The position numbers were made by a program, and so were the translations under genes. A model generated the notes under the pieces. It saw nothing but the letters and a program-made list of their open reading frames with translations. It was not told the DNA's origin and made no database searches. From positions 2,357,501 through 2,421,500 of the forward strand of contig NZ_AP023367.1 of the NCBI RefSeq assembly GCF_014218335.1: 64,000 nucleotides of DNA, in the 5' to 3' direction. This document shows positions 17,954 through 25,637 of the stretch, piece after piece (position 1 is the first letter of the stretch; every line of letters begins with the position of its first letter). Source of the stretch: Anaerocolumna cellulosilytica (GTDB taxonomy: Bacteria; Bacillota; Clostridia; Lachnospirales; Lachnospiraceae).

Positions 17954-18140
17954 ATAAATAAATATATATATTTGGGTTTTATTTAAATCACTATTTAATG
18001 CATAAATATTAAGAATTGCTGAGTGGGATACATATATATACGTTAGCTTAAAAGGATTATTAGCATTGTATATAAAAGGTTATTATTGACACTTATTTAC
18101 ATAATAATTACAAAAAATAGCAAAATATTGAAAAATGATA

Positions 18141-18169
18141 TTGAAATTCACCAAAATAAGACATATAAT
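18141..18169 (+). promoter_or_regulatory. Sigma-A promoter of the PKS operon
   Basis: TTGAAA (18141-18146), a 17-base spacer and TATAAT (18164-18169) give a near-consensus housekeeping promoter. Predicted transcription starts near 18176, leaving a leader of about 180 bases before the first gene at 18355. That leader is AT-rich and I see no strong terminator or riboswitch in it. No other comparable promoter was noticed in the following 45 kb, where genes are tightly packed, so one long transcript is likely. Confidence 0.65.
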
Positions 18170-18354
18170 GGGTTTTATAGTAAAATAAAGGAATGAATAT
18201 CCATAGTCTGGAAGAAGTGTGCATTGATAAATTCGTTAGATTAAATTTGGATATGTTTAATTAAAGGGGGAATTTACGCAAGGAGAATGAAAAAATAATC
18301 AAAGTTTATGATGTTATATAATTTACAAAAACATAAAAAAAGAGAGGGAAAGAG

Positions 18355-18681
18355 ATGGCTGACTATATACCAACCGTAATTTCAGAATGCCTAAGAATAG
18401 TGGTTTGTACAAGAAACTTGAATTGGAATAACGACGAATATAAAGCAAATGTAATTGAACCATATAATAAGATACAAGAGATGCAAAATGAATTGGAAAG
18501 AAGTAACATGACTGCAACGGTAGAACAGATGCGGGAAGTATTAGAAATGTTAAAACTTGTGTTCAAAACTAAAAAAGTCCCCCTTGAGGAACAGCTAGAA
18601 AGATTTAATGAGGTTTTTGATAAAACCCAGACCAGATCTTTATTTACAGATTTTGAATTGCCTACGGCAGAGGATTTATAG
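18355..18681 (+). CDS. Small unknown helical protein, first gene of the PKS operon
   Basis: 108 aa, ATG after AGAGAGGGAAAGAG. I do not recognise the family. It is highly charged and predicted to be mostly helical (KIQEMQNELERSN, then VEQMREVLEMLKLVF), with no signal peptide or membrane segment. It carries no carrier-protein serine motif. Two cysteines lie near the N-terminus (SECLRIVVCTRN). Being the first gene after the operon promoter and 61 bases ahead of the activase gene, it may be a small accessory or regulatory protein; that is inference from position only. Confidence 0.7.
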   Translation: MADYIPTVISECLRIVVCTRNLNWNNDEYKANVIEPYNKIQEMQNELERSNMTATVEQMREVLEMLKLVFKTKKVPLEEQLERFNEVFDKTQTRSLFTDFELPTAEDL

Positions 18682-18742
18682 CAAAGGTGAACCAGTTGTA
18701 ATCTGTAAAACATCTTAGTATTCAACTTAAAAAGGAGGATTT

Positions 18743-19519
18743 ATGATGCGGTTATATGGTGGAATTGATATTGGTTCAACCACAAGCGAATTCATAATAG
18801 TCGATGAAACAGGCAGCTTAATTTATAAAGACAGAACCTTAACATCCGGCAATATAAAAGCTGCAAGTGAAACGGTTTATAATAATTTTAAGATTAGTGA
18901 ATTAGGCAATAGGGATTTGGACGCAATTGTTGCAACCGGCTATGGCAGAAAATATGTACCCTATGTAGATAAAAATATAACAGAAATAACCTGTTATGCA
19001 AAAGGAGCAAAATTTATACATCCCGCTGTAAAAACAATCGTTGATATCGGTGGTCAGGACTCAAAAGTTATTACTGTTAATGATAGAGGGGATGTGGATG
19101 AGTTTGTTATGAACGACAAATGTGCCGCAGGAACAGGGCGGTTTCTAGAGCTTGTTGCTAAGATTTTTAATATTAATGTAGATGAACTCGGGGATTATTC
19201 CGAGAAGTCAGATAAAGTCGTACCCATTAGTACGGTATGCGCAGTTTTTGCTGAGTCAGAAATTATTTCTTTAATTTCCCAGCAGGTATCGGCAGAGAAC
19301 ATAATTCGTTCCATCCATAATTCCATTGCAGAAAAGATACGAGGAATGGCAGGCAGGCTTCAGGCAAAAGAAGATATTATGTTTTGCGGAGGCGTTGCCA
19401 GAAATAAAGGTATGGTAAAAGCAATTGGTCAATTATTTAATTCAGACAATATTATAGTACCACAAGAATCAGATTATATAGGAGCCATGGGGGCAGCGTT
19501 ATTCGCTGCTGGTTTGTAA
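18743..19519 (+). CDS. HgdC/BadF-type ATP-dependent activase of 2-hydroxyacyl dehydratases
   Basis: 258 aa, the usual length for a 2-hydroxyacyl-CoA dehydratase activator. It has an ASKHA-fold ATPase start (GGIDIGSTTSEFIIVD), a DIGGQDSKVI phosphate loop, Cys127 in NDKCAAGTGRFLE and Cys166 in STVCAVFAESE. These are the two positions expected to hold the [4Fe-4S] cluster between two subunits. Such proteins inject one electron, driven by ATP, into a dehydratase that removes a 2-hydroxy group. No dehydratase A/B subunits are present in this window, so its target is unknown: possibly encoded elsewhere, or a PKS-linked substrate. Ribosome site AAAAAGGAGG. Confidence 0.9.
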   Translation: MMRLYGGIDIGSTTSEFIIVDETGSLIYKDRTLTSGNIKAASETVYNNFKISELGNRDLDAIVATGYGRKYVPYVDKNITEITCYAKGAKFIHPAVKTIVDIGGQDSKVITVNDRGDVDEFVMNDKCAAGTGRFLELVAKIFNINVDELGDYSEKSDKVVPISTVCAVFAESEIISLISQQVSAENIIRSIHNSIAEKIRGMAGRLQAKEDIMFCGGVARNKGMVKAIGQLFNSDNIIVPQESDYIGAMGAALFAAGL

Positions 19520-19551
19520 TATAAAAGTATAGATAAGGGGGTATTATTTAC

Positions 19552-21186
19552 TTGAGTGGAATTAGTATAGTAAGTAATGAAAATGCCGGAAATGCAATTG
19601 CCTTTCATTTTGCAAGTAGAGGTTATGAGGTTCAGGTTTTGACAGTCAATGAAAAGGGTGATATTGACACCAATCCGGATAGAAGAATAACAAGAATGAG
19701 AAATATTCAAAGTAAATTTGTCGATGTTTCTACAGAGAACAAATCCATCATATGGGTAGAGAGTTACAGTGCGCTTTCAGATGCGGATATAATCATAGAT
19801 GCAATTCATGGGGAATTGGATGATAAGCAAACGGTTTTAAAAAAAATAGAGGCTAATTCAAGAGAAGATGCTTTACTATTGTCAAGTGGCAGAGTGCATT
19901 TTCCGTCTGCACTTGCCTGTGTTCTGAAAAATCCCTCTAGACTATTGGGGATTTATTTATATGACATTGAACATGGAAATAACAATGGAGAGATTATCAC
20001 ACACGACAAGTATTCAAAGGAAGCTGTTGAAAGGATTAAAAATCTATTTACCCAAGCGGAGCTTCGAATCGGAGTTGTGAAAGAATGCGTTGGATTTGTA
20101 CATAATAGAATTGGTTTATTCGGATTCATGTGCCTTCTTAAATTTTATGATGAAAAAATATTAACGATTAAAGAGCTATCAAAATATATTATTGTTTCTA
20201 AAGTAGGCCCTAAACTCTTTTTTAATCTTACATTAGGAAAAGAAGCAAAATATGAACTGATTGAGGCTAGGGAAGTGTTTATTAAATTAAGTGAAACATC
20301 AGGAAATGATCCATTCCGGCTGCCGGATTACATCAATAAATACAAGGATCTTACGGTAGATAATATATTTGATGTAATGGGACAGGATTCTGTTGAGGAC
20401 TACAGTATAAAAGACGAAGGCTTTGAATTAAAGGATTATAAGAAGCTTTACATAACAGGTCTGCATCCAATCTATAACAATATACTATATCCCCTTTTAA
20501 GAGGAGATATAGAGCTATACTTTGATGAGAAAGAAAGTGAAGAATACTTAAGTAAACTAAGTGAGAATTATACAGATTTATACCAAAAAGTAAGGAACAA
20601 AATTACTTTTATTAATAAAGAAAATCAAAAAAATATAGATTTGATAATAGATTTTACCATTGAATCACTGGAAGAAAAAATTGAACGGTGTAATACACTG
20701 CAAACAGAATTCGGGACAGAACTGCCCATATTACTTAATACACCAATACACAAACTGGAAGACATAGCAAAGTCACTCACTAGACCGGATATGATTTTTG
20801 GAATGTACACACAAAAGGCATATTTGTCAAATACAGAACTTGTGATAAATGACATAATAGATAAAGCAGCCTATGTTTCCATAAGAAAATTTATCAAGAA
20901 ACTTACATCCAATTATATTGAGACAAAGGATACCTATGTAAGGCCTTTAGTGTATTTTAATCTTGCTAAGCTGCTTGAGGCATCACGTCTGTTAGAAGCC
21001 GGTATTGCATCCAAAGAAGATATTGAAATTGTCGGAGTAGATGGCGAAATATTTAATTACATGGATATTTTTGAATTGAAGAATATAACCAAAATATGCA
21101 GATATTTAGAACCTATCTATGGCCGTACTTTTACTGTACCCAAACTGCTTCTTACTATGGAAGCGGAAGGAAAAACCTTCTATTAG
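19552..21186 (+). CDS. Degenerate 3-hydroxyacyl dehydrogenase-like double-domain protein
   Basis: 544 aa, TTG start after a GGGGG-rich site. It aligns end to end with the 557-aa protein at 25638, including the KECVGFVHNRI block near residue 180 and the C-terminal half (ILLNTPIHKLEDIAKSLTRPD, then LLEAGIASKEDIE). The N-terminal dinucleotide loop is lost: VSNENAG stands where the sibling has GIIGGGFQG. The catalytic histidine position is changed as well (GIYLYD against NIHFLG), and the NSSS stretch reads SSGR. So it looks like a pseudoenzyme, perhaps a structural partner of the intact sibling, a carrier-binding subunit, or an enzyme with changed chemistry. This is inferred. Confidence 0.7.
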   Translation: MSGISIVSNENAGNAIAFHFASRGYEVQVLTVNEKGDIDTNPDRRITRMRNIQSKFVDVSTENKSIIWVESYSALSDADIIIDAIHGELDDKQTVLKKIEANSREDALLLSSGRVHFPSALACVLKNPSRLLGIYLYDIEHGNNNGEIITHDKYSKEAVERIKNLFTQAELRIGVVKECVGFVHNRIGLFGFMCLLKFYDEKILTIKELSKYIIVSKVGPKLFFNLTLGKEAKYELIEAREVFIKLSETSGNDPFRLPDYINKYKDLTVDNIFDVMGQDSVEDYSIKDEGFELKDYKKLYITGLHPIYNNILYPLLRGDIELYFDEKESEEYLSKLSENYTDLYQKVRNKITFINKENQKNIDLIIDFTIESLEEKIERCNTLQTEFGTELPILLNTPIHKLEDIAKSLTRPDMIFGMYTQKAYLSNTELVINDIIDKAAYVSIRKFIKKLTSNYIETKDTYVRPLVYFNLAKLLEASRLLEAGIASKEDIEIVGVDGEIFNYMDIFELKNITKICRYLEPIYGRTFTVPKLLLTMEAEGKTFY

Positions 21187-21231
21187 GATAGTAGGGTCAG
21201 GTATAGTACAGGAATCATGTGGAGGACTTAA

Positions 21232-22554
21232 ATGAGAAAGAAGGACGCTTTATATTTAAAAGAGAAAATAAAATCTTCCTATAATCTGGCAGAGACAGGA
21301 AAACAGTTTTTAATTGCTCATTATACCGCTGGGATTTTCAACGATTTCGTATTCTTTGACCATGGAAAGGGATCAAAGATGTATGATATTGACGGCAATG
21401 AGTACATTGACTGTGCGGGAGGCATCGGTCCGTTAATATTGGGGCATTCCCATGAGGCTGTGGTAAATGCCGCCACAGAAGCCATTGAAAAAGGCTGCTT
21501 ACATGGATTGGGAAATGAATATGAAGTTCGATTTGCAGAACTTTTGGTTGAGAGTATACCGCAGGCAGAAGTTGTAACCTTTACAAATTCAGGTACAGAA
21601 GCAACTATGCACGCTATTAAGTTAGCACGGGCTTATACTGGTAAAGAGAAGATAGCTAAATTCGAAGGACACTATCATGGCACACATGAGTTTGCCCAGA
21701 TATCCGGAAGGACAGCGAAATATGGTCCGGTGGAAAGACCGGAAAGTGTTGCAGATTATGCAGGTATTCCTGAATATGCCGTTGACGGGACAATTACACT
21801 TTCCATGAATCAAAAGGAAAGCTTTGATATTATCCGGCAATATAAAGATGAACTGGCAGCAGTTATTGTGGAGCCATTGCCCATGTACGCACCACTTGAC
21901 TATAAGGTATTTTTAAAAGGGCTTAGAGAAGTTACTGAGGAATGTGGAGTATTGCTTATATTTGATGAAGTAGTAACAGGGTTTCGCTTAGCTTTTGGTG
22001 GAGCCAGAGAATATTTTAATATCATTCCGGATTTAGCAACCTATGGAAAAATTATTGGTGGCGGATTTCCGGCAGGAGCGATAGTTGGTACTAAGAAATT
22101 CTTTAAACCTGCTTACTTTGATGGTTTTAATATTGGCCGAAAAAGTGTTTTTTTCACAGGTACCTTCAGTGGCAATCCGGTGACCTGTGCAGCTGGAATT
22201 GCAGTGATTGAATATCTTAGAGATCATAAGTATTTATACGAACAGATGAACCAGAATGTATTGTATATTTGTAATCAAATTGAAGCTCATGCGAATGAAA
22301 TCGGATATCCCCTTCAGACAAAATCAGCTTGTTCTTTATTTGTACCCTATTTCTTCAAAGAAGAAATCAATAAACCGAGAGATACCAACTGGACGAATAA
22401 TATCGGACAATATGATACTTTAAGAAAGCATATGTTGAAACATGGAGTTTCGTTAAGCGACATTGGTGTAGTCTTCGTTACCGCGGCACATAGCAGAGAA
22501 GATTGTGATAGTATTGTCAAAGCTTTTAATCAGTCAATTGATGAGATGTACTAA
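21232..22554 (+). CDS. Class III aminotransferase, GSAM-like, copy 1
   Basis: 440 aa, ATG behind TGGAGGACTTAA. PLP-dependent fold type I, closest to glutamate-1-semialdehyde aminotransferases. Visible marks are TNSGTEATMHAIKLARA near residue 122, the HYHGTHE loop, LLIFDEVVTGFR with the cofactor-binding Asp, and the Schiff-base Lys273 in TYGKIIGGGFPAG. In PKS pathways such enzymes aminate an aldehyde or ketone, often on an ACP. It is followed by a paralogue of identical length, which suggests two related steps or a heterodimer. A haem role is unlikely given the operon and the absence of other hem genes. Confidence 0.85.
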   Translation: MRKKDALYLKEKIKSSYNLAETGKQFLIAHYTAGIFNDFVFFDHGKGSKMYDIDGNEYIDCAGGIGPLILGHSHEAVVNAATEAIEKGCLHGLGNEYEVRFAELLVESIPQAEVVTFTNSGTEATMHAIKLARAYTGKEKIAKFEGHYHGTHEFAQISGRTAKYGPVERPESVADYAGIPEYAVDGTITLSMNQKESFDIIRQYKDELAAVIVEPLPMYAPLDYKVFLKGLREVTEECGVLLIFDEVVTGFRLAFGGAREYFNIIPDLATYGKIIGGGFPAGAIVGTKKFFKPAYFDGFNIGRKSVFFTGTFSGNPVTCAAGIAVIEYLRDHKYLYEQMNQNVLYICNQIEAHANEIGYPLQTKSACSLFVPYFFKEEINKPRDTNWTNNIGQYDTLRKHMLKHGVSLSDIGVVFVTAAHSREDCDSIVKAFNQSIDEMY

Positions 22555-22642
22555 CGTTTATGCATATCTTAATTAGTTCATCACATAAAATGACAGTTTC
22601 GCGATGGACTAAATCAGCATAAAACTTACAAGGAGGGTACAA

Positions 22643-23965
22643 GTGAAGGTTAAAGACAGAGAGTATTTAGAACAAAAGCTAAAAGTATCAGGTCAACTGC
22701 TTGAACGAGGCAAAAAGTGTCTCTTATCTCATTATACAAATGGAAATTTTTCCGAATTTGTATTTTTTGAATCCGGTAAAGGTTCAAAAATAGTAGATAA
22801 GGATGGGAATGAATATATTGACTATGCAATGGGTCTTGGCCCACTTTTGTTAGGACATGCCCACCCGGATATTGTAAAAGCAGCAACTAAGGCAACTATA
22901 GAAGGTTCTGTACATGGTTTCGGAAATATATACGAAGTCGAATTTGCAAAATTATTGGTGGACGCGGTTCCGGGTATAGAGAAAGTAGCATTTACGAATT
23001 CAGGTACAGAAGCGACATTACAGGCTATAAAGTGTGCAAGGGCAATTACAAAAAGAAAAAAAATAGGTAAATTTGAAGGTAACTACCATGGTACCCATGA
23101 TTACGCCCAGATTTCGGGAAGAAATGCAACGTCAGGTAATATTGAAGATCCCAAAAGCGTAGCTGATTTTGGTGGTATCTACAAAGAAGTATTAGACAAT
23201 GTGATTACTCTGTCTATGAATGTAGATGAAACCTTTGATAAAATAGAACGATTTAAGGATGAGTTGGCTTGCATTATTTTAGAGCCCCTCCCCCTTATGT
23301 GTCCGTTGGAAATGAAGGATTTTATTAAAAGACTCAGAGACATCACAAAACAATACGGCATCTTATTAATATTTGATGAAGTGGTAACCGGCTTTCGGTT
23401 AGGCTTCGGGGGCGCAATTGAATACTTTGGAATAGTACCTGATTTGGTGACATATGGAAAGCTAATTGGCGGAGGATTTCCAGTCGGTGCAGTTGCAGGG
23501 CCTGACGAATACATGAAAGTACTTAGCTTTAATCAAATGTCATATGGAAAGGACAAGGTTTATTTAACTGGTACTTTTAATGGCAATCCGGTGACCTGCG
23601 CAGCAGGTGTTGCTACATTAGAATATCTTAAAAATAATAAAAACGTGTATGGAGAAATGGAAAAAAAGACTATGTATCTTCGAACAAAGTTGGAAGAGGC
23701 AGCCAAAGAATTAAAGTTCACATTTAGAACGCTCGGAGCAGCCTCTCTTTTTGTATCCTATTTTCACGAAGGTAAAATAGAGAATACCAGAGCTGCCAGG
23801 TGGAAATCTACTATGCAAGCTTTCATGATATTACGCAGGCATATGTTAAAAAATGGCGTAATACTCTCTGATACAGGATCCTATTTTCTGTCAACAGAAC
23901 ATACTTATGAAGATTGTGATAAGACAGTTCAGATATTTAAAAAGACCTTAGAAGAAATCATATAG
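22643..23965 (+). CDS. Class III aminotransferase, GSAM-like, copy 2
   Basis: 440 aa, GTG start after ACAAGGAGGGTACAA. It is the same length as the upstream gene and collinear with it throughout: TNSGTEATLQAIKCARA, NYHGTHDYAQISGRNA, LLIFDEVVTGFRLGFGGA, and Lys273 in TYGKLIGGGFPVG at the identical position. It arose by tandem duplication. All cofactor residues I can see are kept, so both copies should be active. Differences lie mainly in the active-site entrance region and C-terminus, so substrate or amino-donor preference may differ. It stops 8 bases before the next gene. Confidence 0.85.
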   Translation: MKVKDREYLEQKLKVSGQLLERGKKCLLSHYTNGNFSEFVFFESGKGSKIVDKDGNEYIDYAMGLGPLLLGHAHPDIVKAATKATIEGSVHGFGNIYEVEFAKLLVDAVPGIEKVAFTNSGTEATLQAIKCARAITKRKKIGKFEGNYHGTHDYAQISGRNATSGNIEDPKSVADFGGIYKEVLDNVITLSMNVDETFDKIERFKDELACIILEPLPLMCPLEMKDFIKRLRDITKQYGILLIFDEVVTGFRLGFGGAIEYFGIVPDLVTYGKLIGGGFPVGAVAGPDEYMKVLSFNQMSYGKDKVYLTGTFNGNPVTCAAGVATLEYLKNNKNVYGEMEKKTMYLRTKLEEAAKELKFTFRTLGAASLFVSYFHEGKIENTRAARWKSTMQAFMILRRHMLKNGVILSDTGSYFLSTEHTYEDCDKTVQIFKKTLEEII

Positions 23966-23973
23966 GAGGTATC

Positions 23974-25137
23974 ATGCAGTTATCAAAAACAGCAAGCAGC
24001 TTTACCGAGTCAGTAATAAGGGAAATGACCAGAATATGCGATTCGGTTAATGGCATAAACCTATCTCAGGGTTTTCCGGACTTCCCTACGGAAGAAGTTA
24101 TAAAAAATGCTGCGGTGAAGGCAATTCTTGAAGACGTAAATCAATATTCCGTAACTTTTGGGAGTGAGAATCTAAGAAGGGCAATCGCTAATAAGGTAAA
24201 GAGATTTAATAACCTTACAGTAGATGCTGAGAACGAAATAACGGTAACCTGCGGTGCAACGGAGGCAATGCTTTGTGCATTGAAAGCAGTTATTAATCCC
24301 GGTGATGAAGTCATAATATTTGAACCATTTTATGAAAACTATGGACCGGATGTCATACTATCAGGTGCTGCTGCAAGATATATTACCCTACATCCACCAA
24401 AATGGCAGTTCGATTATGAAGAGTTACGAAGAGCTTTTAATGAAAAAACAAAGGCAATCGTTATTAACACACCAAATAACCCTACTGGTAAAGTGTTTTC
24501 TAAGACCGAACTTGAATATATCGCAAAATTATGCAAGGAGTTTAACGCCTTGGCAATATGCGATGAGATTTATGAGCACATAACCTATGACGGAGAGACA
24601 CATATATCAATTGCTTCACTGCCTGGGATGTATGAAAGAAGCATAACAATCAATTCGGCTTCCAAAACCTACTCTGTAACCGGTTGGAGGGTAGGTTGGG
24701 CCATTGCTCCACCAAATATTACAAAACTCATTCGAACCGTACATGATTTTATGACGGTAGGAGCTCCGGCACCGTTACAGGAAGCAGTAGCTTATTGTAT
24801 GGAGTTAAAAGAAGATTATTATAATAAGTTATGTAACCATTACTATGAAGCAAGGAATTATATGTCAAAAGTATTAGTTGACTGTGGCTTTGAATTATAT
24901 GAAGCGCAGGGAGCATATTATTTTCTTGTCAATTGTGAGCAATTAATGAAACAATTTTCTGTTAAAGATGATTTTGAATTTAGCAGGGCTCTAATTGAAA
25001 AGACCGGTATTGCTACTGTACCGGGAACATCTTTTTATGTGAATAAATTAAAAGGGTTTCATCAGGTAAGATTTTGCTATTGTAAGTCTTTTGACACGCT
25101 TTATGAAAGCGAAAAGAGACTCAGGAAACTAGTTTAA
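23974..25137 (+). CDS. Class I/II aminotransferase (aspartate/kynurenine aminotransferase-like)
   Basis: 387 aa, ATG after AGGAGGTATC. Typical fold type I marks: the N-terminal INLSQGFPDFPT, NTPNNPTGKVF, AICDEIYEHITYDG, the Schiff-base Lys231 in SASKTYSVTGWRVGW, and the C-terminal carboxylate-binding Arg in HQVRFCYCK. It probably transaminates an alpha-keto acid or supplies an amino donor for the class III enzymes. It lies directly between the class III pair and a discrete ACP, so a role in making the amino-bearing precursor is inferred. Confidence 0.85.
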   Translation: MQLSKTASSFTESVIREMTRICDSVNGINLSQGFPDFPTEEVIKNAAVKAILEDVNQYSVTFGSENLRRAIANKVKRFNNLTVDAENEITVTCGATEAMLCALKAVINPGDEVIIFEPFYENYGPDVILSGAAARYITLHPPKWQFDYEELRRAFNEKTKAIVINTPNNPTGKVFSKTELEYIAKLCKEFNALAICDEIYEHITYDGETHISIASLPGMYERSITINSASKTYSVTGWRVGWAIAPPNITKLIRTVHDFMTVGAPAPLQEAVAYCMELKEDYYNKLCNHYYEARNYMSKVLVDCGFELYEAQGAYYFLVNCEQLMKQFSVKDDFEFSRALIEKTGIATVPGTSFYVNKLKGFHQVRFCYCKSFDTLYESEKRLRKLV

Positions 25138-25170
25138 ATTAAAAAATAATATTATTGGAGGCATTTTAAC

Positions 25171-25596
25171 ATGAAAAAATCAGAAATTTTTGAAACGGTA
25201 AAGAATGTATTAATTGATACTTTAGGAATTGAAGACGAGAATGAAGTATATTTAGAATCAAAGCTTATAGAAGACTTGGGTGCAGAGTCTATTGATTTTC
25301 TTGATATTATGGCAAGATTAGAGCGTAGATTTGACGTTTCCCTCTCGGAAGATGAGGAAAGTGTGGAAGATTATATTATGAAGAATAGTTCAGAAGAAGA
25401 ATTAGAAACCGGTGTTATACCATCCCATGTTCTGAAAGATTTACCAAAATTAATGCCGGAATTAGATCCGGATGAGTTTGTGGAAGGGTTAACCTTTAAT
25501 GATATCCCCCGTTTATTTACCATCAATTCCTTGGTGTATGCGGTTACATTGGCAATGAAAAAACAAAAGAATATTGAGGTAGAAAATGATATATAA
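25171..25596 (+). CDS. Discrete acyl carrier protein with a C-terminal extension
   Basis: 141 aa. Residues 1-80 form a normal carrier domain with the phosphopantetheine serine Ser40 in EDLGAESIDFLDIM. About 60 further residues (SHVLKDLPKLMPELDPDEF, then LTFNDIPRLFTINSLVYAV) are not part of a standard ACP and may guide a specific enzyme. It sits between the aminotransferases and the intact hydroxyacyl dehydrogenase, so it probably carries the acyl intermediate those enzymes modify. Ribosome site TTGGAGGC. Confidence 0.8.
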   Translation: MKKSEIFETVKNVLIDTLGIEDENEVYLESKLIEDLGAESIDFLDIMARLERRFDVSLSEDEESVEDYIMKNSSEEELETGVIPSHVLKDLPKLMPELDPDEFVEGLTFNDIPRLFTINSLVYAVTLAMKKQKNIEVENDI

Positions 25597-25637
25597 ATCT
25601 TAAAATACATCAAAATGACGATGGGAGGGTAGTTGTT

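Noticed and set aside
18086-18114. TTGACA-N17-TACAAA as an additional promoter for the PKS operon
   Set aside because: The -35 is perfect but the -10 is poor; the TTGAAA-N17-TATAAT pair 55 bases downstream is a much better match, so I list only that one.
18323-18725. Minus-strand open frames over the first operon gene
   Set aside because: They overlap a well-supported plus-strand gene with a good ribosome site and have no start signals or recognisable motifs.
21232-23965. The two GSAM-like genes as haem biosynthesis enzymes
   Set aside because: They are duplicated and embedded in a PKS operon with ACPs, and no other tetrapyrrole gene is nearby.
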